A DNA stretch of 11,578 bases from an uncultured Clostridium sp. (GTDB lineage: Bacteria > Bacillota > Clostridia > TANB77 > CAG-508), in assembly GCA_947643945.1 (NCBI GenBank), contig CANRXN010000008.1, positions 1 to 11,578 on the forward strand. Reading direction: 5' to 3'. Within the stretch, counting starts at the first letter, position 1. Each line of letters begins with the position of its first letter. This document shows positions 1-7,029 of this stretch, piece by piece. The notes under the pieces were generated by a model. That model was not told the origin of the DNA, searched no databases, and worked only from the letters and a program-made list of their open reading frames with translations. Made by a program: the position numbers and the translations under genes.

Positions 1-45
1 CACATATGAGGGGAACACATCGACAGCTACATCCTACAGCTATAA

Positions 46-213
46 AGTATCGAAACCAAACAATATGTAATTGAAGCGAATAAAGAAGTTGACCTAAGAA
101 AAACTATTTTTGCAGAGCTTGCCAAAGAAAATGTTACTGTTTTTGAAATGAAAAAGGCAGATACAACCTTGGAAGATGCCTTTATGAAATTAATAGAAGG
201 AGGGAATAAATAA
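46..213 (+). CDS. ABC transporter ATP-binding protein, C-terminal fragment (GldA-like)
   Basis: Only the last 55 codons are visible, reading SIETKQYVIEANKEVDLRKT and ending KADTTLEDAFMKLIEGGNK before TAA at 211-213. The LEDAFMKLIEG ending is typical of the regulatory C-terminus of ABC-2 type export ATPases, which hydrolyse ATP to drive the partner permease. The stop overlaps the permease start (TAATG), so the genes are translationally coupled. The frame is closed by TAA at 43-45, and none of the three frames of bases 1-45 gives a convincing continuation. No CGG occurs there, so this break is not of the type seen elsewhere in the window. It is more likely contig-edge noise or a real truncation. 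The assignment rests on the tail and on the following genes. Confidence 0.6.
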   Translation, partial: SIETKQYVIEANKEVDLRKTIFAELAKENVTVFEMKKADTTLEDAFMKLIEGGNK

Positions 214-893
214 TGTGGGCAGTTATTAAGAAAGAAGTAAAATCTTATTTTTATTCTCCAATTGGATATGTATTTATAGGATTATTCTTAATCATGTTTA
301 GCATATTTTTTTATACTGATGTATTTAAATATCAAAGTACAAACTTTGAATATATATTCTATTCAGGAGCAACAACCTTAACTTTTATTGTTCCTATCCT
401 TACTATGAGAACAATAGCAGAAGAAAGAAAAAATGGAACCGAGCAGCTATTACTTACTTCACCAATTAGCATCACAAAACTAGTAATAGGAAAATTTATA
501 GCAGCTACCTTGATTGTAATCATTACTTTACTATGCACTTTTATGTATTTTGCTATCTTAAGCTTTTTTGGAGCACCACACATTACAACAGCTTTAGTAA
601 CCATGTTAGGCTTTATATTATTAGCTATGGCTTATATATCATTTGGAATATTAGCCTCTAGCATAACAGAAAATCAAATCATAGCAGGCGTTATAACCAT
701 AGGATTCTTTATCTTAACGTGGTTTTTACCACAATTTAGCACAATATTTACTAATTTTTCTTTAATCAACATGTTTTCAAAATTCCCAGAGGGGCAAATT
801 GACATAGCAGACACAGTAACATTTATCGTGTTCACTGTAGCATGTTTACTACTTACAACGATATTTATGCAAAGAAGAAAAAGTGTGAGATAG
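213..893 (+). CDS. ABC-2 type permease (GldF-like)
   Basis: A 226-residue integral membrane protein with about six hydrophobic segments. The first lies at residues 13-37 and the last near 200-220, followed by a basic tail (MQRRKSVR). The motif MRTIAEERKNGTEQLLLTSP, near residues 65-84, is characteristic of ABC-2 permeases of the GldF/NosY type: a cytoplasmic coupling segment after the second helix. It follows the ATPase with a TAATG overlap and carries a strong site AAGGAGGG at 197-204. It precedes a GldG-like gene, so the three form one ATPase-permease-accessory operon. In Bacteroidetes the homologous Gld complex serves gliding. In Firmicutes the substrate is unknown and I do not assign one. 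No in-frame CGG is present. Confidence 0.88.
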   Translation: MWAVIKKEVKSYFYSPIGYVFIGLFLIMFSIFFYTDVFKYQSTNFEYIFYSGATTLTFIVPILTMRTIAEERKNGTEQLLLTSPISITKLVIGKFIAATLIVIITLLCTFMYFAILSFFGAPHITTALVTMLGFILLAMAYISFGILASSITENQIIAGVITIGFFILTWFLPQFSTIFTNFSLINMFSKFPEGQIDIADTVTFIVFTVACLLLTTIFMQRRKSVR

Positions 894-905
894 GAGGGAA
901 TTAAA

Positions 906-2423
906 TTGAAAGAGAAAAAAGAAAAATCACAAAAAAATAAAAGTGATAAAAAACCAAACCAATTAATAGAAATCATAAAAAAGAAATGGCTTATTAATGG
1001 AACAATGACATGCCTATTAGTAGCCATCATTATAGCTGTTTTCATAGCCATCAACATTATCATGCAAAAATTAGAATTAGCACCAATTGACTTTACTCAA
1101 GAAAAATTATACACACTAACAGAAGCAAGTAAAGAAAAAGTAAAAGGAATCGACAAAGATGTAAAAATCTATTTTGTAGGATATGAAGAAAGTGATGCTA
1201 ACCTAGACCTAGCAAAGCAATATAAGAAAGCAAATGAAAAAATCACAGCAGAATCAGTAGACACAAATAGTAGACCAGATTTAGCAAACAAATATGGAAT
1301 AGAAAGTGGAATACAAGGAATCATTGTAGAATGTGGAGAAAAATACAAAATATTATCAGAAGAAGACTTAGTAACCTATGATACATCTACTTATGAAACC
1401 ATTAGTATAGCAGAAGAAAAACTAACCAGTAGCATCGTATCTGTTACAAGCCAAAAAATACCAAAAGTATATTTCTTAGAAGGTTATAGTACCTTTTCCT
1501 TAGCGCAAAATATGAATTATTTAGGCATGTACTTAGAAAATGAAATTAACGAAATTGCTACACTAAACCTACTAACAACCAATAATACTATTCCGGAAGA
1601 TTGTGATACCCTTGTTATCACAACGCCAAATCAAGACTTTAATGAAATAGCAACAAAAGCAATCACAGACTACATCCAATCTGGAAAAAACATCCTATGG
1701 TTAAACTCAGCAATAACAGCCAAAAAAGACATGCCAAATGTCAATAAAATATTAGAAACCTATGGCGTAAAACCATTTGAAGAGGGAATTATAAGAGAAA
1801 CAGATGCAAGCAAAATGGTAACTGGTTCACCAGATTTAATTTTGCCAGAAATAGAGTATTCTAAAATAACAGAAGACTTATATAACACCACAGGAGTTGT
1901 ATTTGTTAATGCGACTAAAATAAACATTGACGAAGACAAATTAGAAGAATTAAATGTAACAAAAAACGATTTACTATTTGCTAGTGAAAGTTCATATTAC
2001 AGAACTAACTTTAACAATCAAGCAGACACTAAAAGTGGAGACGAAGAAGCAGGAACTTTTTTAGTAGGAGCAGAGCTACAAAAAACCATCAAAGAAGCCA
2101 ATGAAGAAACGGGAGAAAGTGCCGTTACATCGAAACTAGTAATTTATGGTGAAAACTACTTTGTTTCAGACTATCCATTAAACCAAACAACACAATATCC
2201 AACCATCCAAATTGCTAGCTACAATAAAGACTTAGTATTAAATGCGATTGCCTATTTGGTAGATAGAGAAGAAGACATTACAGCAAGAAAAGACACAGGA
2301 GTTGTAACCTATACAGCAACAGAAGCACAAGACACCATCATTCGAGTTATTATATTTGCTGTACCAATTGTTATTATCATAGCCGGCATTGTCATCTGGC
2401 AAATAAGAAGAAGAAAAAAATAA
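906..2423 (+). CDS. GldG-like ABC transporter-associated protein
   Basis: A 505-residue protein with a very basic N-terminus, a membrane segment at about residues 37-55, a long extracytoplasmic domain, and a second membrane segment at about 478-498 before IRRRKK. After the first helix comes IDFTQEKLYTLTEASKEKVK, the usual start of the GldG extracytoplasmic domain, followed by DVKIYFVGYE and later DCDTLVITTPNQDF, resembling the DUF4350/GldG fold. Start is TTG at 906, chosen because AGGAGGG at 893-898 lies at the right distance and no ATG is better placed. It is 12 bases behind the permease stop and ends the operon. The likely role is an accessory or substrate-binding part of the exporter. None of its 505 codons is an in-frame CGG: the CGG strings at 1594, 2110 and 2384 straddle codon boundaries. 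Confidence 0.8.
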   Translation: MKEKKEKSQKNKSDKKPNQLIEIIKKKWLINGTMTCLLVAIIIAVFIAINIIMQKLELAPIDFTQEKLYTLTEASKEKVKGIDKDVKIYFVGYEESDANLDLAKQYKKANEKITAESVDTNSRPDLANKYGIESGIQGIIVECGEKYKILSEEDLVTYDTSTYETISIAEEKLTSSIVSVTSQKIPKVYFLEGYSTFSLAQNMNYLGMYLENEINEIATLNLLTTNNTIPEDCDTLVITTPNQDFNEIATKAITDYIQSGKNILWLNSAITAKKDMPNVNKILETYGVKPFEEGIIRETDASKMVTGSPDLILPEIEYSKITEDLYNTTGVVFVNATKINIDEDKLEELNVTKNDLLFASESSYYRTNFNNQADTKSGDEEAGTFLVGAELQKTIKEANEETGESAVTSKLVIYGENYFVSDYPLNQTTQYPTIQIASYNKDLVLNAIAYLVDREEDITARKDTGVVTYTATEAQDTIIRVIIFAVPIVIIIAGIVIWQIRRRKK

Positions 2424-2431
2424 TTGCCACG

Positions 2432-2525
2432 TCCCCACTGGAATCCCCACTGGTTCCGGGTTTAAATGGGGACATTAAAAAATGTCCCCATTTAAACCCG
2501 GAACCAGTGGGGATTCCAGTGGGGA
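2432..2525. repeat. 45-bp perfect palindrome (dispersed repeat element)
   Basis: Arms 2432-2476 and 2481-2525 are perfect reverse complements with an AAAA loop (2477-2480). The sequence is far more GC-rich than the surroundings. Each arm carries the core CCCGGAACCAGTGGGGA, which recurs twice as a direct repeat inside the 3' end of sufC (10140-10194). The tail of each arm repeats TCCAGTGGGGA. The element lies between the gldG-like stop and a conventional terminator. It looks like a small non-autonomous palindromic repeat (REP or MITE-like). No transposase is present and no target duplication is obvious. Confidence 0.85.
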
Positions 2526-2550
2526 TTTGTCGGGACGATGAATAAAAAAC

Positions 2551-2582
2551 AAAAAATCCCATAAAATAATATGGGGTTTTTT
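2551..2582 (+). terminator. Intrinsic terminator between gldG-like gene and ykvI
   Basis: Stem 2551-2562 pairs with 2571-2582 (AAAAAATCCCAT / ATGGGGTTTTTT, one G-T pair) around an 8-base loop, with A-tract and U-tract on the two sides so it could act in both directions. It ends only three bases before the ykvI ATG, so the only G-rich stretch that could serve as its ribosome binding site is inside the stem. Confidence 0.75.
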
Positions 2583-2585
2583 ATT

Positions 2586-3617
2586 ATGAAAAATAAAAAT
2601 ATTTTAAAAGTCATTTTTGTCATTATAGGAACTATGATAGGAGCAGGATTTGCCTCTCGGGCAAGAGGTATATCTGTTCTTCTTTTCCTATGGAATAGAA
2701 GGAATGATAGGATTAATTTTATCTTGTCTTATCATGGGATTTGTCGTATTTAAAACCTTTGAAATTGTAAATAAATATGGCGTTGGTACCTATAAAGAAT
2801 TTTTAGAGATTTTAATCAAGAGAGGCAATAAAATAAAACCAATCATAAATACCATCATAAACATCTTTATTTTAATCACCTTTTTTATTATGATAGCACG
2901 GATTTGGTGCTTATTTTGAACAAGAACTGGGAATCAATAGCTTGCTAGGAAGTACCATTTTAGCAACCATAACTTTTATTATTTTTATGACAAGTGTAAA
3001 AGGTGTGGTAAAAGCAAACGAATTGTTAGTTCCTTTACTAATTCTATTTTTAGTTATAATAGGACTACTTAATTTAAAAGACCTCCATTTACTAGAACTT
3101 GGAAATTATATCATAAGAACAAATCAATCTAGCTTTCTTTTAAGTGCTATTTTATATAGCAGTTACAACAGTATTTTATTAATACCTGTACTACTAACAT
3201 TAAAAAACTATATTCAAGATAAAAAGCAGATCTTAAAAATAACAACTATCAGCACAGTAATTTTGATTTTGCTATCTATTATTATATTTTTATTACTAGT
3301 CCGTGTTGATGTGGATATAGAAAAGCTAGAAATGCCAGCCGTTTATGTAGTGTCTAATCTATTCCAAGGGCTAAAATATGTGTATCGGTTTTATTATATT
3401 AGGTTCCATTTTCACGACTGCTATTTCGCTGGGAACTAGTTTTTTGCAAAATACAACAAAGAACAAGAAAAGTTATACACAAGTTGCGCTAATTATGTGT
3501 ATAACTGCTGTCCTAATTTCTAAGGTTGGCTTTTCTAATTTGGTAAGTTCTTTATACCCTATTTTTGGTTATTTGGGATTACTGCAAATTTCCAAACTGG
3601 GATGTTATAAAAATTAA
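2586..3617 (+). CDS. ykvI: YkvI-family membrane permease, read through three CGG +1 sites
   Basis: A multi-pass membrane protein of 342 residues when three in-frame CGG codons are each read with their C skipped. The N-terminus has the family motif GTMIGAGFASGQE (residues 15-27), matching the LeuT-fold YkvI permeases, whose substrate is not established. Changes of frame: CGG at 2658-2660 (Gly25, in GFASGQE), 2899-2901 (Gly105, MIAGFGAYFEQE) and 3386-3388 (Gly267, YVYGFIILGSIFTTA). In the unshifted frame, translation stops at 2753, 2919 and 3439. The four segments join into one family-like protein of normal length with no residue gained or lost. Start ATG 2586 is chosen for the family N-terminus; an in-frame ATG at 2571 is inside the terminator stem. 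No clean Shine-Dalgarno is visible. Under the standard code this would be called a pseudogene with three frameshifts. Confidence 0.85.
2658..2660 (+). other. CGG +1 recoding site 1 (ykvI, Gly25)
   Basis: TCT-C-GGG-CAA. Skipping C gives Ser-Gly-Gln in the motif FASGQE; the zero frame gives Arg-Ala-Arg and stops at 2753. Confidence 0.85.
2899..2901 (+). other. CGG +1 recoding site 2 (ykvI, Gly105)
   Basis: GCA-C-GGA-TTT. Skipping C gives MIAGFGAYF; the zero frame stops at 2919. Confidence 0.83.
3386..3388 (+). other. CGG +1 recoding site 3 (ykvI, Gly267)
   Basis: TAT-C-GGT-TTT. Skipping C gives VYGFIILGSIFTTA; the zero frame loses the last transmembrane helices and stops at 3439. Confidence 0.83.
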
Positions 3618-3635
3618 AAAAGTCATGGAATCGTT

Positions 3636-3660
3636 AAAGCAATTTTACTTGCTTTTTTTT
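3636..3660 (+). terminator. Intrinsic terminator after ykvI
   Basis: AAAGCAA (3636-3642) pairs with TTGCTTT (3649-3655) around a 6-base loop and runs into eight T (3653-3660). It lies 19 bases after the ykvI stop. Confidence 0.7.
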
Positions 3661-3677
3661 CTATCCTATAGTAGAAT
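3649..3677 (+). promoter_or_regulatory. Candidate sigma-A promoter for the DUF5711-like/cvpA operon
   Basis: TTGCTT (3649-3654), 17 bases, then TAGAAT (3672-3677). The -35 box overlaps the 3' arm of the preceding terminator. The same -35 hexamer with 17-base spacing is seen ahead of the LCP gene at 5537. Confidence 0.5.
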
Positions 3678-3707
3678 AATACCAAAGAAAAACAAGGAGA
3701 AAAAGCC

Positions 3708-4901
3708 ATGCAAGAAAACTGGAAAGAAATCATAAAAGAAACCATAAAACAAAAAAAGAAACCAATCATAGCAATAACAATCTTAGTAAGTATCATACTA
3801 ATAGCAATTGTGGCATTAGTCATAACCTATTCTAAAAATAGAAATGCAAGAGAATGGATTGATAAAAACATCTTTCGAAAAGAAGTTATGCAAGACAATG
3901 TAACCACCATAGAAAGAAAAGAAGGACAAGACGAAAACATCTATGCCTTTAGCAAATACCTAGGAATCCTGAACAAAAACAAATTTACTATCTATGGTAA
4001 TACAGGAAACGAAGAAGCAGAATTAGAAGTGGAAATATCCAATCCAACCTTTGACTCTTCTAACCGATTTCTAGCCATGGCAGAAAAAAAAGGGAAAAAA
4101 CTATACCTAATCACAGACAAAGAAATAACATGGGAAGCAGAGGTTGAAGGAAACATCTCGCAAGTACATGTCAACAAAAATGGATATGTTGTAGTCGTGC
4201 TAACAGATACAAGCTATAAAACAATAGTAGAAGTATATGCACCAGACGGAAACGGAAAATCAAAATTTAAAACCTTCCTTTCTTCTACCAGAACAGCAGA
4301 TGTATCAATCTCTAATGATAATAAACATTTGGCCATTGCAGAAGTAGACACATCAGGAACTATCATACAATCTAACATCAAAATAATTTCTGTTGAAAAA
4401 GCAAGTACTGACCCAACCAATTCCTTAGAAAAGACTTATCAAAGTGAGCCAGATAAACTAATTACCAATATCAAATACCAAGACAAAAACAAACTTGTAT
4501 GTATGTATACGGATAGTGTTCACATCATAGAAAATGAGCAAGATAGCATGCTTATTAATAGCGAAAGCAAGAAACCAATTTTCAAATCCATAGAATTAAA
4601 CAACTATGCCATTGAAATCGAAGAAAAAGCTTCTGGACTATTTACAGCAGATTCAGTCGTAAACATCGTAAATGTGGAAAATCAAGGAACGAAACAATAC
4701 ATAGCACAAGCTGTTACAAAAGAAATTTACACCTATGGAAATATCATAGCTCTAAATTTAGGAACCGAAGTAGAATTTATTAATACGGAGGGATGGTTAG
4801 TCAAACGTTACATTGCGAACCAAGAAATTACTAACATTGTAGTTTCCAATAACATAGCAGGAATTATCTATCGAGATAAGATAGAAATCATAAATTTATA
4901 G
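3708..4901 (+). CDS. DUF5711-like membrane-anchored protein
   Basis: A 397-residue protein with a short basic cytoplasmic N-terminus, one membrane helix at about residues 21-41, and a large extracytoplasmic part rich in beta strands. Repeating stretches such as LGILNKNKFTIYG, YLITDKEITWEAE and NKHLAIAEV suggest a beta-propeller, as in the DUF5711 family often found beside cvpA in Clostridia. I recognise the family only by general character and no function is known to me. Start ATG 3708 has AAGGAG at 3694-3699. The cvpA gene begins 10 bases after its stop, so they share an operon. The CGG strings at 4247, 4253, 4510 and 4786 are all out of frame. Confidence 0.7.
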   Translation: MQENWKEIIKETIKQKKKPIIAITILVSIILIAIVALVITYSKNRNAREWIDKNIFRKEVMQDNVTTIERKEGQDENIYAFSKYLGILNKNKFTIYGNTGNEEAELEVEISNPTFDSSNRFLAMAEKKGKKLYLITDKEITWEAEVEGNISQVHVNKNGYVVVVLTDTSYKTIVEVYAPDGNGKSKFKTFLSSTRTADVSISNDNKHLAIAEVDTSGTIIQSNIKIISVEKASTDPTNSLEKTYQSEPDKLITNIKYQDKNKLVCMYTDSVHIIENEQDSMLINSESKKPIFKSIELNNYAIEIEEKASGLFTADSVVNIVNVENQGTKQYIAQAVTKEIYTYGNIIALNLGTEVEFINTEGWLVKRYIANQEITNIVVSNNIAGIIYRDKIEIINL

Positions 4902-4911
4902 GAGGTCAAAA

Positions 4912-5528
4912 ATGGGAATAGTAGTTGATGGAATTATTATAGGAATTGTAGGATTATCAACCTTTTTAGCGTATCGTAAAGGCTTAGTTAAACTAGCGAT
5001 TGGTTTATGTGCTTTTGTTATTTCTTTGGTAATAACTTTTGTATTATATCAACCAATTTCGAATTTAGTCATTAACGTAACAAGTATAGACGAATCAATA
5101 GAAGATACCATATACGAAAAAGCAAATGCTATTATGCGGAGGAGAAGAAGAAAGCAAAAACAACATAACAAGTCAAATGGTAGAAGATGCAAAAAATGCG
5201 ATGTTACCAGAAACTGCAAGAGCTTTGGCAATTAACATTGTAAAAGGTGGCGTTATGATTGTGCTATTTTTAGCCAGTCGAATTGCTTTAGTATTTGTAA
5301 CGGCTTTAGCAGATGCTATTGCTAAATTACCAATTGTCAGTCAATTAAATAAAACAACAGGAATGATATATGGGTTATTAAGAGGAATTCTAATTATTTA
5401 TGTAGGACTTTTACTAGTGGCAATCCCACGGAAAAATTGATGCCAATAACCAGATAAACAGTAGCATAGACCAATCTATTTTAGGAAAAGCGATGTACCA
5501 AAACAATATATTAAATGTGTTTTTTTAG
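4912..5528 (+). CDS. cvpA: CvpA-family membrane protein, read through two CGG +1 sites
   Basis: With both C bases skipped this is a 204-residue protein with several hydrophobic helices, typical of CvpA (named for colicin V production; precise role unclear). It opens MGIVVDGIIIGIVGLSTFLAYRKG with the VDGIIIGIV...RKGLVKL arrangement of the family. Changes of frame: CGG at 5137-5139 (Gly76, NAIMGGEEESKN) and 5429-5431 (Gly173, VAIPGKIDAN). The zero frames stop at 5235 and 5440; the restored frame ends at TAG 5526-5528. Both sites lie in the hydrophilic stretches, where conservation is weaker, so the glycines are less diagnostic than in SufC or YkvI, but the joins are exact. AGGAGGT stands just before the ATG. 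Confidence 0.8.
5137..5139 (+). other. CGG +1 recoding site 4 (cvpA, Gly76)
   Basis: ATG-C-GGA-GGA. Skipping C gives IMGGEEESKN; the zero frame gives a run of arginines (MRRRRRKQK), implausible in this protein, and stops at 5235. Confidence 0.8.
5429..5431 (+). other. CGG +1 recoding site 5 (cvpA, Gly173)
   Basis: CCA-C-GGA-AAA. Skipping C gives AIPGKIDANN and 32 further residues to the stop at 5528; the zero frame meets TGA after two more codons. Confidence 0.75.
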
Positions 5529-5536
5529 TGAAATCC

Positions 5537-5565
5537 TTGCTTTTTGAATTCAATTTTGCTATACT
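5537..5565 (+). promoter_or_regulatory. Sigma-A promoter for the LCP gene
   Basis: TTGCTT (5537-5542), 17 bases, then TATACT (5560-5565), just after the cvpA stop. The expected transcript start, near 5572, leaves a leader of about 24 bases with AGGAG. Confidence 0.7.
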
Positions 5566-5595
5566 AGTAGCATGAAAAATTAGGAGTGAATCATT

Positions 5596-6945
5596 TTGGG
5601 AAAGAAACAAATGAACAATAAAGAGATAAAAAATAACAAGAAAAAGAAGAACAAAAACAAGAAAAAGCCAATAAAGAAAATACTATTAATACTATTATTA
5701 GTACTACTAATAGCAGGAGGAGTCTTTGCTTATAAAGTATACCAAAACGGTGGAGGAACATCAGGAATGTTAGCAACGGTGCTAAACTCCAAAAAGGATG
5801 TAGGAGAAATTAAAGCTTTATTATTAGGAATCAGTACTGACCAAGAAGGTGTTGAGTTAACCGATACTATTATTGTAGCTTCTTACAATCCAAACACCCA
5901 AAAAGCAACCTTATTATCTATTCCCAGAGACACCTATACTGGGAAAAGCACGGCCAAAGCAACAGCCTACGAAAAAATCAATGCCTTATATGGTAGAAAA
6001 CATAGACCAGACGAAACATTAGAAGCAGTCAATGAAATCACAGGTTTAAACATTGAATATTATGTTGTTATAAAAACCGAAGCCTTAATCAAACTAGTCG
6101 ATGTAATCGGTGGCGTTACCTTTAATGTTCCAATTGATATGGACTATGACGATACTTCACAAGACTTACATATTCATTTAAAAGCAGGAGAGCAAAAACT
6201 AGACGGAAACAAAGCAGAACAGCTAGTACGTTTTAGACACAGCAATCCAGACCGATATGGAAGAACAACCTCTTATCCAGTAGAATATGGAGACAATGAT
6301 ATAGGAAGAATGAGAACCCAAAGAGAATTCATTTTGCAAGTAGTAAAACAAACTGCAAGACCAGAAAACATATTTAAACTAGGAGAAATTTTAGATGTTG
6401 CAAAACAATATGTACTTACTAACATAGACTTCAACGTTGCCAAAGACTATATACCATATATAGTAGAATTTGACACAGCTAACATGTTAACGGAGAGCCT
6501 ACCAGGAGAAGTACCATCATTAAGTAAAACCAACAATGTCAGTATTTTTGTTTATGACAAACAAGAGACAAAAAAATTAGTACAAGAACTATTTTTTGAT
6601 AGAGACATAACAGAAGGAAATGAAGAGGCTCAAACTACAGAGAATGGAACAACAACAGAGATTAGTAATACCAATAAAACTAATTTAGAAATTGAAGTAC
6701 TAAATGGTAGTGGTGATAGTAGTAGTTTAACAAAAGTAGTAAACACCTTAAAAGGAGCTGGATTTAACGTTACTAGAACGGGAAGTACAACAACGACAAG
6801 CAAAACTACAATTATTAACAAAAAGAACGTAAAAGAAACCTTACTAAAAAATATAAAAGACGTAATAGGAAAAGGAACCATTGAGACAAGTGAGGCAAGT
6901 TCAAGTAAAGTAGATATAACTATCATTATTGGAAAAGATTATTAA
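5596..6945 (+). CDS. LytR-CpsA-Psr (LCP) family cell-wall glycopolymer ligase
   Basis: LCP enzymes transfer lipid-linked anionic polymers such as teichoic acid or capsule to peptidoglycan on the outer face of the membrane. The 449-residue protein has a lysine-rich cytoplasmic start, one membrane helix (about 29-47), an LCP domain (about 72-270) and a C-terminal LytR_C domain (about 355-449, starting LEIEVLNGSGDSSS). LCP marks are LLLGIS, LTDTIIVAS, SIPRDTYTG (R111, D112), EKINALYG, VIGGVTFNVPIDMDYDD, HLKAGEQKLDGNKAEQLVRFRHS and IGRMRTQREF, with the phosphate-binding arginines present. Start TTG 5596 is chosen because AGGAG at 5582-5586 fits it; the ATG at 5611 would be too far away. Seven or more CGG strings occur, all out of phase, and the frame is intact. 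Confidence 0.93.
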   Translation: MGKKQMNNKEIKNNKKKKNKNKKKPIKKILLILLLVLLIAGGVFAYKVYQNGGGTSGMLATVLNSKKDVGEIKALLLGISTDQEGVELTDTIIVASYNPNTQKATLLSIPRDTYTGKSTAKATAYEKINALYGRKHRPDETLEAVNEITGLNIEYYVVIKTEALIKLVDVIGGVTFNVPIDMDYDDTSQDLHIHLKAGEQKLDGNKAEQLVRFRHSNPDRYGRTTSYPVEYGDNDIGRMRTQREFILQVVKQTARPENIFKLGEILDVAKQYVLTNIDFNVAKDYIPYIVEFDTANMLTESLPGEVPSLSKTNNVSIFVYDKQETKKLVQELFFDRDITEGNEEAQTTENGTTTEISNTNKTNLEIEVLNGSGDSSSLTKVVNTLKGAGFNVTRTGSTTTTSKTTIINKKNVKETLLKNIKDVIGKGTIETSEASSSKVDITIIIGKDY

Positions 6946-6950
6946 AAAAG

Positions 6951-7006
6951 AGTTTATATATTGCTTTTTTAGCAAAATATCAACTAAAACAAGCAATATA
7001 TAAACT
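6951..7006. terminator. Bidirectional terminator between convergent LCP and carboxypeptidase genes
   Basis: A 16-bp perfect stem, 6951-6966 with 6991-7006, around a 24-base AT-rich loop. T-rich stretches lie within and beyond it, including TTTTTA near 7015. It sits between two gene ends that face each other. Confidence 0.7.
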
Positions 7007-7029
7007 TAAATAAATTTTTATTCTAATTT

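Noticed and set aside
2424..2585. CRISPR or riboswitch-like element
   Set aside because: There is a single palindrome with no spaced repeat units, no cas gene, and no recognised aptamer motif.
5126..5440. Separate start codons in the downstream segments (split genes)
   Set aside because: The downstream pieces lack ribosome binding sites and begin in mid-domain; for SufC the split would cut the P-loop.
6630..6926. 98-residue minus-strand open frame within the LCP gene
   Set aside because: It is the antisense of the LytR_C domain coding region, has no ribosome binding site, and encodes a low-complexity hydrophobic peptide.
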